Shown piece by piece: positions 36,601 to 45,635 of a stretch of 53,572 nucleotides of DNA (position 1 is its first letter; every line of letters begins with the position of its first letter). The stretch covers positions 1 to 53,572 of the forward strand of contig JAIBBG010000016.1 of assembly GCA_019694805.1 (NCBI GenBank). The letters run 5' to 3'. A program made the position numbers and the translations under genes. The notes under the pieces are model-generated. The model saw nothing but the letters and a program-made list of their open reading frames with translations. It was not told where the DNA came from and did no database searches. The stretch is from Flavobacteriales bacterium (GTDB taxonomy: Bacteria; Bacteroidota; Bacteroidia; Flavobacteriales_D; Sanyastnellaceae).

Positions 36601-39600
36601 TTAACCAGGTGAACAGTTGCTCAACTTCTGACTCGTTCGCAGTTACTGTGTTGTCTACTCCAGGTCTTCCTACTGGTGTTGAAGGTTATGGCGCAAACTT
36701 GGGTGCAGGATCTTCAGCTAACCCTGCTGTATTCTGTAGCCCTCAAGATGTAACTGCAGTGGCTGATAATCCAGGTGCTGGATCGACAATCCGTTGGTAT
36801 GATGCAGCAACTGGTGGCACTCTTTTGGGCTCTGGATTGTCTTACGTTTCTACTAATGTGGCTGCTGATGACACAGTTTGGGCTGAAGTATTCAACGGTA
36901 TTTGCAGTGGCGCTCGCGTTGCATTGCCTATGGACTTCTCTGCAGCTCCTGCAGTAACCATCAACTCATTAGGTCCAGACCTCGATGTGAACTGTGGCGT
37001 TGGTCCAACCTACGCTATGGACTATCAGGCAACAAGTGGCGGTACTTATGTGTACACTTGGACAAACGATGGCAACGCATTAACATTCGTTGATAATGGC
37101 TCTGGCAGTGCTTCAATTACTGCTGATGAGACTACAGCATCGACTGTAAGTGCTTATAACAGTACCACTGGTTGCGCAACTTCAGCTGCTAAATCATTGA
37201 GTATCTATGCTTTCCCATCAGTTACACCAACTGCTGTTAGTGATACTGTTTGTGTTGGCGATTCTACATTGATCCAATCTGGTGTTACCCAAGGTAACTT
37301 CAGTGTTGCTTGTATCACCGAAAATCTGCGTGTTCCTTCAAGTCCAACTGTACTTGCAACAGGTGGTGCTGCTGTCGTGCCTTTGACAGGTGGTAGCTTG
37401 GATGACGGTGGTTGGGGTGGTATTCCACTTGGATTCAGCTTCAATTACTTCGGCAATATTTACAGCACAATTGCAGTAGGTACCAATGGCGTTGCACAGT
37501 TTGGTACTGTGTTAGGCTACGGTACTGCCAACGGACAATTGGGTGACTACACTTTCGCTTCTTGGCCAAGTGTCAATAACCCTGCTAATGCTATCGCAGT
37601 AATTGCAAATGACCTTTACTTGCCTGGTAGCGGAACGGTTCGTTATTGGACTGAAGGTGTTGCTCCAAACCGAGTATTCGTTCTTGAATATTTGAATGTT
37701 GAGGGCTTCTTGGCTGATGGTAATCACCACGTTCAATTACATGTTTTCGAAACCATTGGTATTGTTGAAATCCATGCTTTCGAAGCTACATCAGTCGATG
37801 CTAAGTCTATTGCTCTTCAAAACGATATTGCAACAATTGGCGCTGCTGCTCCACGTTGCAACGCGCCTGGTCAATTCTGGAATTCAAACACTGCAACAAT
37901 CATTGCAGGTTTCCCATGGGCTTGGAGATTCACTCCTCCTGTAGATTACACTTTTGCATGGTCACCTTCTGGTGAAATCAGCGGTTCTAGAACTGGTGCT
38001 GATATCATGGCCGTTCCAACTTCAGGTGTTCCAACAACACAGACTTACAGCCTCACCATTACTGACAACGTGAGTGGTTGCGTGAACGCTGTTCCTTTCA
38101 CGGAAGACGTTGAAGTTATCGCTTCTCCAACAGCTCCAACAGTAACTGGTCAAGGTTCTTTCAGTGCTACACCTGGTGTGAACACTATTCTGATTTGTGG
38201 TGATCAAACTGTTACTATGTCTGCTGCTGGTGGTAGCGCAGGATGGTCAGCTCACTACTATGATGATGCAGCTTTGACTTCAGAAGTATTCCTCGCTAGT
38301 CCATACACTGCTACCTACACAACCGGTACCCTTTCGGCTACTGACAGTGTTTGGGTAACACTTGACAACGGATTCTGCGAAGGTCCTGCACAGTTGGTTG
38401 AAATGCAGATGCAGATTGCAGATCCAATCAGCATTTCTAACAGCAGCCCAGTGAACTGCGGTGCTGGTTCTTACACTTCTAACCTCGTGGCATCATCTAC
38501 TCGTGCTTACACTTACACTTGGAATGCAAGCCCACTGTTGTCAACAACATCTGGCGCAAGCACTACAGCTTCTCCAGTTACACAGACTACAGCTTTCGTT
38601 GTAAACGGTGATGATGGATTCTGCTACACATCTGCAACAACTGCTGTGAGTGTATATGACTTCCCAGTTGTAACTCCAACTTCAAGTGTAGATTCTATCT
38701 GCCCAGGTGGTACTGCAATCCTTTACTCTAATGTGGACGGAACAAACTTCACAGTACAAGGTCAGGGTTACTCTCCACAATCTCAGGTATCTCCAACACT
38801 GCTCGTATTCAACGGTGCTGAGTTGGTACCACAGGATATCAATACATTTGGTACTATCGATGATGGTGGTTGGTTCAATATTCCAATTGGATTCACTTAT
38901 GATTTCTTTGGTAATAACTACACCACTTGCCACATCTCTACCAATGGTAACATTCAGTTTGGTAACACAGCTAACTTCAGCACTGACTTCACACCTGGAG
39001 TTGTTCCTGATGTATTGGTTCCAAACAACTATGTTGCTGCAGTTTGGTCTGACTTGAACCTCGAAGAAGTTGGTTCATCACTCCGCTACTGGACAACTGG
39101 TATTGCTCCTAATCGCGTATTCTGTGTACTCTGGGATTGTGAATTCTATCCTGGTGCTAACGGTACACGTGTAACAGCACAAGCTGAGCTTTATGAAACT
39201 ACTGGTAATATAGAAGTACACATCCAGGAAGTTACAAACCCAAGCGTGTTCCAGAACCGTGTAGTAGGTGTTGAAGACCTTACTGGTACTATCGGTGCAC
39301 CTGCTCCTGGTCGTACAACGATTTGGGAAACTGCTGCTCCTGAAGCTTGGTTGTTCACTCCTCCTCACGATTACTCATTCGACTGGGATGCTGATGCAGA
39401 TATCACAGGTAGCGATATTCTCGATACTTGCGTTGCAACTCCAGTGGCATTGTCAGGTACTGTGAACTATGTTGTAAACGTTACTGATAACCAAACAACA
39501 TGTACTGCAGCGTTCAACATTCCGTTGATCGTTTCTACAGCTCCTCCAACAGCTTCTTGGACGGCTTCTCCAACATTGGGTACTACTGGTGGTGTTACAA

Positions 39601-41699
39601 CTACACACGTAATCACCAACAACTCTACTCAGCTTGATGGTACTACTTATGCTTGGTCATTCTCTCCAGCTACAGTTACTTATGTTGATGGCACTTCAGC
39701 TACTGATGCAGAACCTCACGTTACTTTCAACGAACCAGGTCTCTACAGTGCTACTTTGACAATCAACACTTGTAACGGTTCTGACGTGTTGACCCGTAAC
39801 AATTACTTCAACATTACTCCTGAGTATTGCTTCGGTTCATTCGTGAATGATGGATTTATCTGCACAGGTTGTCAGGATGATAACATCAACAACGTATCTA
39901 TCATCGATCCTTCTGCTGTGACTATCATGGCCAACCTCGCAACAGGTTGTTCTGGTCCAACTGGTTATATCGAGTATGCTCCAGTAAACGGTACAACTTC
40001 TTGTACTCTTTACCAAGGTTCTACTTATACCATTAGCGTTGCTACTTCAGGTGGTTTCACCGAGTATTATGCTGCATGGATTGACGTAGATAATGACGGT
40101 GACTTTGATGATCCACTCGAATTCATGGGTGCTTCTTCAACTTCCGCAGTGAGCACAACATTCAGCATTGGCGTACCAAGCTCTAACGTAGTTTATGGTG
40201 CACACAGAATGCGTGTAATGTGTAACTACTTTGGCCCTATCGGTTCTGCTGATTATTGTGTGGATGATTGCTACGGTGAAATCGAAGATTACACGGTATA
40301 TATCGCTCCTCCAATTATTCCGAACGATATCCCAACTTTCGCAACAAACGTGGCTTACAGCTCGAATACAAACTATCCGAACTGCTACCCAATCAACGGT
40401 ACTACTACTTCTGCTACCAACTCACCTGAATCTTCAGGTAGCGGTGCTGATACTTGGTATCGTTTCGTTGCTCAGTCAACTGGTGTATCTATCACTATGA
40501 CAAGTTCTGCGATCGATGACATGATCGGTCTCTACTACAAAGATCTTAGTGGTGCATATATCCTCGTAGCTGCTGAGAACGCATCTGCTGGTACTGGTGA
40601 CTTCGAACGACTCAACGTTGGTACTTTGATTCCAGGTACTACTTATTATGTATCTACCGGTGCAGTTAACAACTTGGGTGGTACTGGTGCTTTCCAACTT
40701 TGTATCCAACACTTGATGCCATCTTGGTGCTCTTATGCAATTCCAGTGAGCGGCTTCGGTCTTTGCGATGCATATAAAGCACAATATCGTGGTACTCCAG
40801 CTCAAGGTGTTACTTATACCTTCAACTTCACTACTGTAAGTGGTGACGATCCAGGTACATCTTCACTCGCTGGTACTAACGGTTTGACTACACTTTCTCA
40901 GCCAACTCTTGGCTTGAGATACGGTGGTATCTACGACGTAGCAGTTGACGTGAAATACTCTTTGAACCCAAGCGCTGGTGCTCCTGAAGTTATCGACGTA
41001 ATCGGTTCTACAACGATGTCTACTAACTGCGATAGCGTAACTATCCGTACTCAACCATTGTACGAAGTGAAATTGTCACAGCGTTGCCCAGCAACATTGT
41101 TGCGCAGTAACTACCTCATCGGTACTCCGATTGCCGGTAATCCAAATGCATGCGGTGCAACTGCATTCATTTACTCATTCACTCCAATCGATGCTTGTGG
41201 TGGTACTGCAACTGGTGTAGCTTATCTGGATACAACTAACACTCCAACTCCTTACATGCCACTCGGTACTCTTCAGATGTTGCCGAACATGGGTGCTTGG
41301 AGAGTTCAAATTGCTCCAATGTTCTCTTACGGTGCTGGTTCATTCGGTCCTGCTCAGGATATTCAAGTGAACAACACTGCAGCTTCTACATTGGCTCCAG
41401 AAAACGAAATCAACAACAACAGTGAGAAAACACTCACAGTATCTGTTGATGCTAACATCTATCCTAACCCGAACAACGGTGAAATGGTGAACTTGAACGT
41501 GTCTGGCGTTGAGTCTGACAACGTATTCGTTCGCATCACTGATGGTATCGGTCGTGAGGTTTATTCTAACCGCTTCACTGTAGACGGTTCATTGAACACC
41601 ATCGTAACCTTCGCTCAGCCACTCGCTGATGGAGTTTATAATGTAACGTTCACTGTAGACGGTCAAGTGATGACTGAACAGATGATTGTAACTAAATAA
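33678..41699 (+). CDS. Giant mosaic T9SS-sorted surface protein (2673 aa)
   Basis: Signal peptide 1-35 (ends SSWG). Approximate order: MAM/jelly-roll-like domain 37-228; fibronectin III-like 231-320; second jelly-roll 325-485; Ig-like modules 488-707; a ~215-230-residue beta module occurring three times (about 710-940, 1213-1424, 1695-1900; shared GFxxxFFGxxYxT and APNRxF) with Ig-like linkers; PKD-like about 1955-2045; GEVED-like ending GEIEDYTVYI near 2205; pre-peptidase-C-like 2215-2345; T9SS type A tail 2588-2673 (NIYPNPNNGE). The frame is open from 33570, but the ATG at 33678 puts the signal peptide at the N-terminus. Codon use moves toward GGT/GCT/ACT/AAC/TTC, as in strongly expressed genes, most clearly in the last third. 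Likely a major surface or matrix adhesin; no catalytic motif seen. Confidence 0.9.
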   Translation: MTNSYSTGPGFSFRNFLIVGAMLAMSVLFSVSSWGQTTIINSTTAGAFEGTFASDGWTVLNNGTAGASWVASTGATAGFTGSQCAYITLNTAGSPPPHTYTNSPTSRVSALYRDVTVPAGETQITLSFNWVCVGESGYDRLQVWAVPTSFTPPNGTTGITATGTAPTGRVVLGAGTAGYQSQATWQTATITVPAAYAGTTFRLVFQWRNDTSGGSNPPIAVDNVSMVSSCSGPTSTAATAITNNSASANWGTIAGATGYNVEYRVVGAPSWTSHPSNPIVGTTVSITSLTGNTNYEYRVTGTGGGCALPGNTITFTTLCDPTTAPFSDGWEAITTTGTTVYPPCWTEVGSGGFAGQNTAYVTGGGTSHDPRTGSDYVVCQWSQTNSFMFLPPMTLTGGVTYEFGTYYITDGLTGWTDVGLFYNTAPVAAGATQMGSLVTNPTNTSYLPLTAQFTPGSTGTYYFAVRVNATSAPWQMAFDDFSVQQLCSGAPSIGSGSSATPASICNSGTVNLNLGSGYTTGAGITIQWKESATGVDGTFTNISGATSATYTTAAITSDTYYKAFITCTGSGLSDSTAAHFVDVNTYAVPTITSDYSHFCGAGGTAHLKASASPDPGYTYTWTQVEGSGGVTVINPDSIDFAVTGVVGSIRSVRLTASYAGCSYDVYKSIGIYSSGTPNISVTPNDSLCVSGTVGINSGLSASNFSAVCSSWSGTLLTPPGGTTVLTTGGTAVIAPTGGLDDGYWAARNMGFNFNFFGTSYSTVSIGTNGTIVMGNAGSSAYSFTGGFPSLSNPANTIAVCAHDMVLGTGGGNFGYGNGIVRHWTEGYAPNRRFVVQFVNCATWYSTNSTDGVFSGEAIFYETTGIIDIRISQCTNPAATTGTFINDTRNKFIGLQNGTQTIGATAPNCSTNAANYWNGVSDNISSPQAWKFSPPADYTMTWTPSVDISGSNSGTNLFAVTSNTITTTTTFGVTALNQVNSCSTSDSFAVTVLSTPGLPTGVEGYGANLGAGSSANPAVFCSPQDVTAVADNPGAGSTIRWYDAATGGTLLGSGLSYVSTNVAADDTVWAEVFNGICSGARVALPMDFSAAPAVTINSLGPDLDVNCGVGPTYAMDYQATSGGTYVYTWTNDGNALTFVDNGSGSASITADETTASTVSAYNSTTGCATSAAKSLSIYAFPSVTPTAVSDTVCVGDSTLIQSGVTQGNFSVACITENLRVPSSPTVLATGGAAVVPLTGGSLDDGGWGGIPLGFSFNYFGNIYSTIAVGTNGVAQFGTVLGYGTANGQLGDYTFASWPSVNNPANAIAVIANDLYLPGSGTVRYWTEGVAPNRVFVLEYLNVEGFLADGNHHVQLHVFETIGIVEIHAFEATSVDAKSIALQNDIATIGAAAPRCNAPGQFWNSNTATIIAGFPWAWRFTPPVDYTFAWSPSGEISGSRTGADIMAVPTSGVPTTQTYSLTITDNVSGCVNAVPFTEDVEVIASPTAPTVTGQGSFSATPGVNTILICGDQTVTMSAAGGSAGWSAHYYDDAALTSEVFLASPYTATYTTGTLSATDSVWVTLDNGFCEGPAQLVEMQMQIADPISISNSSPVNCGAGSYTSNLVASSTRAYTYTWNASPLLSTTSGASTTASPVTQTTAFVVNGDDGFCYTSATTAVSVYDFPVVTPTSSVDSICPGGTAILYSNVDGTNFTVQGQGYSPQSQVSPTLLVFNGAELVPQDINTFGTIDDGGWFNIPIGFTYDFFGNNYTTCHISTNGNIQFGNTANFSTDFTPGVVPDVLVPNNYVAAVWSDLNLEEVGSSLRYWTTGIAPNRVFCVLWDCEFYPGANGTRVTAQAELYETTGNIEVHIQEVTNPSVFQNRVVGVEDLTGTIGAPAPGRTTIWETAAPEAWLFTPPHDYSFDWDADADITGSDILDTCVATPVALSGTVNYVVNVTDNQTTCTAAFNIPLIVSTAPPTASWTASPTLGTTGGVTTTHVITNNSTQLDGTTYAWSFSPATVTYVDGTSATDAEPHVTFNEPGLYSATLTINTCNGSDVLTRNNYFNITPEYCFGSFVNDGFICTGCQDDNINNVSIIDPSAVTIMANLATGCSGPTGYIEYAPVNGTTSCTLYQGSTYTISVATSGGFTEYYAAWIDVDNDGDFDDPLEFMGASSTSAVSTTFSIGVPSSNVVYGAHRMRVMCNYFGPIGSADYCVDDCYGEIEDYTVYIAPPIIPNDIPTFATNVAYSSNTNYPNCYPINGTTTSATNSPESSGSGADTWYRFVAQSTGVSITMTSSAIDDMIGLYYKDLSGAYILVAAENASAGTGDFERLNVGTLIPGTTYYVSTGAVNNLGGTGAFQLCIQHLMPSWCSYAIPVSGFGLCDAYKAQYRGTPAQGVTYTFNFTTVSGDDPGTSSLAGTNGLTTLSQPTLGLRYGGIYDVAVDVKYSLNPSAGAPEVIDVIGSTTMSTNCDSVTIRTQPLYEVKLSQRCPATLLRSNYLIGTPIAGNPNACGATAFIYSFTPIDACGGTATGVAYLDTTNTPTPYMPLGTLQMLPNMGAWRVQIAPMFSYGAGSFGPAQDIQVNNTAASTLAPENEINNNSEKTLTVSVDANIYPNPNNGEMVNLNVSGVESDNVFVRITDGIGREVYSNRFTVDGSLNTIVTFAQPLADGVYNVTFTVDGQVMTEQMIVTK

Positions 41700-42136
41700 T
41701 CTTCTTGTCAAATAGTGAAAAGCCCCTTCCGGAAACGGAAGGGGCTTTTTCTTTTGAACCTATTTTATACCGTCGATTTCGTCCATGAGATTCAAAACAC
41801 CGAAGAATACGTGTACTCGCGTAAGATTCAGTCGCGAAGACATGGTCAACCCCATAGTGAGCATCCGAAACGAGCAAAGCCTTTCCCAATAAATTGGGAT
41901 ATGAGTATTCAAAGGTTTTTGGATCGGAATAGAAATTCAATTGCGTGAATTGGGTTTTAATACCTGGTCATTTCATCCATCACCGGAAATGGGAATCCAT
42001 ACCGTTATGATGCATAGAATTTGATCATACAAGGGATATTTCTTTTCATCATCAGAATTTTTCAGAGAGATCGTGTACATCAGACACTTTCTCTATATTG
42101 CGCTGTGTTCTTCATGAAATAAATCATCTCCACATC
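41700..42136. other. 437-base intergenic region before the MFS gene
   Basis: It holds the terminator at 41718-41755 and then about 380 bases with no convincing gene. A short hairpin TCCCAAT-AA-ATTGGGA lies around 41883-41899. A - strand frame (41692-41940) exists, but it runs through the terminator and looks spurious. No clear promoter for the MFS gene was found. Confidence 0.5.
41718..41755 (+). terminator. Strong intrinsic terminator after the giant T9SS gene
   Basis: A 14-bp perfect stem (AAAAGCCCCTTCCG / CGGAAGGGGCTTTT) with a GAAA tetraloop is followed by a T-run. It begins 18 bases after the stop codon and suits a heavily transcribed gene. Confidence 0.95.
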
Positions 42137-43465
42137 ATGGAAAAGAAAAGACTCCAATTCGGAAGTATCCTCAATATGTGTTTTGGATTCTTCGGAATAC
42201 AATTTGGCTGGGCGCTACAGATGGGCAATATGGGTCCCATCTACGAATACCTTGGCGCCAAACCAGATGAAATCCCATTCCTTTTCCTGGCAGCTCCTCT
42301 TACCGGGCTGATTGTTCAGCCCATCATTGGGTACATGAGTGATAGAACATGGCATCCCATTTTAGGGCGGAGGAGACCGTATTTCCTGATCGGCGCAATC
42401 CTGAGTTCAATTTGCCTATGTATGATGCCCAACGCATCTGCTGTTTGGATGGCGGCAGGTACGCTTTGGATTCTGGATTCATCCATCAACATCAGTATGG
42501 AACCTTTTCGTGCATTTGTGGCAGATAAACTCCCTGAAGAGCAACGCGCGCAAGGTTTTGCTATGCAGAGTTTTTTTATTGGTCTCGGTAGTTTTGTTGC
42601 CGGTTATTTACCATCGTGGTTGGCTGATTACTTTGACATGAGCAGAGAAGCCAATGGTGGTGTTCCTGAAAACATCAAGTTTTCATTTTACATCGGTGCT
42701 GCTGCATTTTTCACCGCTGTTTTATATACCATCATTACCAGCAAAGAATATCCGCCAGCCGAAATTACAACGCGAGAAAAAGTGACTGAATCCAAAAAGG
42801 GATTTGGCGCGGGTTTTAGGGAAATTATGCATGCCATTGGAAATATGCCAGCCAGAATGAAAAAATTGGCATTGATTCAATTTCTCACTTGGCCGGGTTT
42901 GTTTCTCATGTGGTTTTACTATTCTACTGCCGTGGCGAGAAATGTATTCCATGCCCCTGATGAACAATCTGAAGTCTATACGATGGGTGTAGAGTTTGCC
43001 AACAAGACCATGGCTTATTATAACCTGGTGACATTCATGTTTGCATTTCTGCTTCCTGTCCTTGCCAGATACGTCGGCAGAAGCATCACACATATGATTT
43101 GTCTTTTTTGTGGTGGTCTCGGTTTGTTGAGTGTTTCTTTTATTCATGATCCGAACATGCTTTATCTGAGCATGACCGGTGTGGGAATCGCTTGGGCTTC
43201 TATTTTGTCAATGCCATATAGCATGCTCGCAGGCGCCATTCCTGAAGAAAAGATGGGTATCTACATGGGCATATTCAATTTCTTCATTGTACTTCCTGAA
43301 ATCATCGCCTCGTTATCTTTTGGATACATCATGGAACATTTGCTGGATAACAACAGACTTTCTGCAGTGATGATAGGTGGTGTTTTGATGTTGATCGCCG
43401 GACTACTCTGTCTGCGAATCAAAGATCAGGGCAAACCTGTCCAAAATGTTCAAGCTGCGCATTGA
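42137..43465 (+). CDS. MFS transporter, SLC45/GPH-like sugar transporter
   Basis: 442 residues, 12 predicted membrane helices. The loop 2-3 block GYMSDRTWHPILGRRRPYFL is typical of the SLC45/sucrose-proton and GPH-type branch of the major facilitator superfamily. MEPFRAFVADKLPEEQRAQG and the charged central loop also fit. In Bacteroidota such carriers often import maltose-type sugars, but no glycosidase or regulator is adjacent here, so the substrate is open. The frame extends to a TTG at 42098, but the ATG at 42137 gives the normal start. Confidence 0.85.
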   Translation: MEKKRLQFGSILNMCFGFFGIQFGWALQMGNMGPIYEYLGAKPDEIPFLFLAAPLTGLIVQPIIGYMSDRTWHPILGRRRPYFLIGAILSSICLCMMPNASAVWMAAGTLWILDSSINISMEPFRAFVADKLPEEQRAQGFAMQSFFIGLGSFVAGYLPSWLADYFDMSREANGGVPENIKFSFYIGAAAFFTAVLYTIITSKEYPPAEITTREKVTESKKGFGAGFREIMHAIGNMPARMKKLALIQFLTWPGLFLMWFYYSTAVARNVFHAPDEQSEVYTMGVEFANKTMAYYNLVTFMFAFLLPVLARYVGRSITHMICLFCGGLGLLSVSFIHDPNMLYLSMTGVGIAWASILSMPYSMLAGAIPEEKMGIYMGIFNFFIVLPEIIASLSFGYIMEHLLDNNRLSAVMIGGVLMLIAGLLCLRIKDQGKPVQNVQAAH

Positions 43466-43502
43466 TGCTTTCTTGATGGTGCTGAGCGTATTTTAGCACC
43501 GT

Positions 43503-44189
43503 ATGTCCGGGGATCAATATGAAAAACTTTATGCGCTGCTCGCAGAGCATCTGACCGAACGGAAACGCAAATTGTTCGACGAAGTCGTCAACCAGCGTAC
43601 CCGGCATTTGACGGTGGTTCTGGAAGATCTCTACCAAGCACAAAACATCAGCGCCATACAACGTTCCGTGGAATCATGGGGTATTCAAGATCTGTATGTC
43701 ATTGAAAATACCCATACATTTTCACATCACAGACGCATTGCAAAAGGAGCGAATGATTGGCTCACCATACATCGTTTTAATGATCAAATGGACAACACAA
43801 CAAGATGTATGGAAATGTTGAAAGCTAAAGGTTATCAAATAGCTGTAACCACTCTTCATGACCATTCAGTTTCCTTGCAGGAATTAGATGTATCTCAAAA
43901 AACAGCCATTGTCATGGGTACAGAATTGACAGGGTCAAGTAAAGTCGCCACGGAATACGCAGATGTACTGCTTCATATTCCAACATATGGCTTCACCGAA
44001 AGTCTCAATGTTGGCGCGGCCACCGCGGTCATCTTACAACACCTCGCTGAGAAGATCAGGACACTCAACATCCCATGGTCACTTTCAGAAAGGGAAAAAC
44101 TTGAGCTGAAAATTGCATGGGCTAAAAAATCAATTTATTGGAGCAAATACCTCATTGATATGTTTGAAAACGGTGAACTGAATGCCTGA
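43503..44189 (+). CDS. trmH: tRNA (guanosine-18-2'-O)-methyltransferase-like SpoU/TrmH protein
   Basis: 228 residues. SPOUT methyltransferases use S-adenosylmethionine bound in a C-terminal trefoil knot. Motif 1 lies in LTVVLEDLYQAQNISAIQRS (about 36-55, with the conserved Asn and Arg), motif 2 in IVMGTELTGSS (about 138-148) and motif 3 in ESLNVGAATAVIL (about 166-178). A C-terminal basic extension, with LSEREKLELKIAWAKKS, resembles TrmH proper, which modifies G18 in tRNA. A TATTTTAG box (43489-43496) ends 6 bases before the ATG, so the mRNA may be almost leaderless. Confidence 0.85.
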   Translation: MSGDQYEKLYALLAEHLTERKRKLFDEVVNQRTRHLTVVLEDLYQAQNISAIQRSVESWGIQDLYVIENTHTFSHHRRIAKGANDWLTIHRFNDQMDNTTRCMEMLKAKGYQIAVTTLHDHSVSLQELDVSQKTAIVMGTELTGSSKVATEYADVLLHIPTYGFTESLNVGAATAVILQHLAEKIRTLNIPWSLSEREKLELKIAWAKKSIYWSKYLIDMFENGELNA

Positions 44190-44261
44190 ATGTATATGTA
44201 ACCAAGGCACGCCAACCATTTTCATCTGCGATCAGATACCGAATAAAATCATGACCCAACT

Positions 44262-45635
44262 TTGGAGTACAGTGAATCAAATACAAAATTGAGCACTTCG
44301 TGGAAGGATATGCTTACAGTCGCTTTGCCTGTGAGTATGGGAGTATTTGTACAATTTATTGTCGTATTCATTGACAATTATTTTGTGGCAAAACTCGACG
44401 GCAATGCCATGAGTGCTGCATCATTCGTTGGTTTGATCTATGTGACTCTTGCGATGATAGGTGTAGGATTGGGTAACGCTGTTCAGATTCTTGTTGCAAG
44501 AAGAAAGGGTGAGGGCAGATTTCAAGATGCAGGATCAGTGGTAGGTAATGCGTTCTGGATGGCATTGATTGTTGCTGCAGCACAGTTTTTTTTATTGTGG
44601 GTGATACTGCCCATCGTGATTCAATCAACCATTGATTCACCTGTTGTTGCTGCTTACATGGATGATTTCATCCAATATCGCGCTTGGGGATTCCTTTTTT
44701 ATACACCAACATTGGTGTTGAATTCATTTTGGGCAGGAATAGCCAAAACACGCATCATGATTGCGACCACCATGATTACAGCCACTGTAACCATTGTGTT
44801 GGATTATGGACTTGTATTTGGACATTTGGGTTTGCCCAACATGGGCATGGCCGGTGCAGCGCTTGCAACAACCATAGCAGAGTGTTGTGCGTTTTTATTC
44901 ATGTTGTTTTATACAACCATGAAATCTAATGCGAGTTTGTCGGATAGGGACAGTCGATTTGACATCGGTGCAAACATCACAAGATATCCCACGCGAGATA
45001 CTGGATTACTGATAAGATTGGGAGGACCTATTTCTCTACAATTGTTGAGCAGTTTAGGAATCTGGGTGATATTTTATGAATTCGTTGAAAGCATGGGTGA
45101 ACGTGAACTTCAATCATCATTCATTGTCAGAAACATGTATATGCTCGTATATGTAAGTGTTGGTGGATTCTCTACGACTATCAAAACATATGTATCAGGA
45201 CTCATAGCAGAAGGAAGACAGCAAGAATTGGTTTCTGTCATGCGTAAACTCATTCTTATGAATATGTGTGGCGTACTTGTTCTCAGTCATGGATTGTGGT
45301 TGTATCCGCATTGGATTGCATCCATGTTTACCACAGATGTGCAGGTGATTTCTCAAACCATAGATTCCATGCACATTGTTTTGCCTGCGATGTTTACATT
45401 CTCCATAACAAGTATGTTTCTCGGAACAGTAGAAGGTAGTGGGAATACCCTTGCAGGGTTTATCATAGAAATGCTTGCGATTTTACTCTACATCGCTGCA
45501 GCCTGGTTGATGGTGTACAAATGGCATTGGCCGATACATCTGGTGTGGACATCAGATTATGTGTACTTCATTTTTCTCGGCTTGTTTTCGCTATTCTATC
45601 TATGGGATGGAAAATGGAAGTGGAAAACAATTTAA
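44262..45635 (+). CDS. MATE-family multidrug/cation antiporter
   Basis: About 457 residues with 12 membrane helices in two similar halves. MATE marks are ALPVSMGVFVQF followed by VDNYFVA-like FIDNYFVAKLDG in helix 1, GLGNAVQILVARRKGEG after helix 2, and NMGMAGAALATTIAE. It exports cationic drugs or metabolites in exchange for sodium or protons. The start is uncertain: the frame begins at a TTG (44262) that overlaps a possible -7 box CAACTTTG (44257-44264), a second TTG lies at 44289, and the first ATG (44313) would cut into helix 1. Its stop abuts that of the convergent ribA gene. Confidence 0.88.
   Translation: MEYSESNTKLSTSWKDMLTVALPVSMGVFVQFIVVFIDNYFVAKLDGNAMSAASFVGLIYVTLAMIGVGLGNAVQILVARRKGEGRFQDAGSVVGNAFWMALIVAAAQFFLLWVILPIVIQSTIDSPVVAAYMDDFIQYRAWGFLFYTPTLVLNSFWAGIAKTRIMIATTMITATVTIVLDYGLVFGHLGLPNMGMAGAALATTIAECCAFLFMLFYTTMKSNASLSDRDSRFDIGANITRYPTRDTGLLIRLGGPISLQLLSSLGIWVIFYEFVESMGERELQSSFIVRNMYMLVYVSVGGFSTTIKTYVSGLIAEGRQQELVSVMRKLILMNMCGVLVLSHGLWLYPHWIASMFTTDVQVISQTIDSMHIVLPAMFTFSITSMFLGTVEGSGNTLAGFIIEMLAILLYIAAAWLMVYKWHWPIHLVWTSDYVYFIFLGLFSLFYLWDGKWKWKTI

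Noticed and set aside
41692..41940. 82-codon frame on the - strand after the giant gene
   Set aside because: It reads through the intrinsic terminator and starts at a TTG; no family is recognised, and the region is better explained as intergenic.
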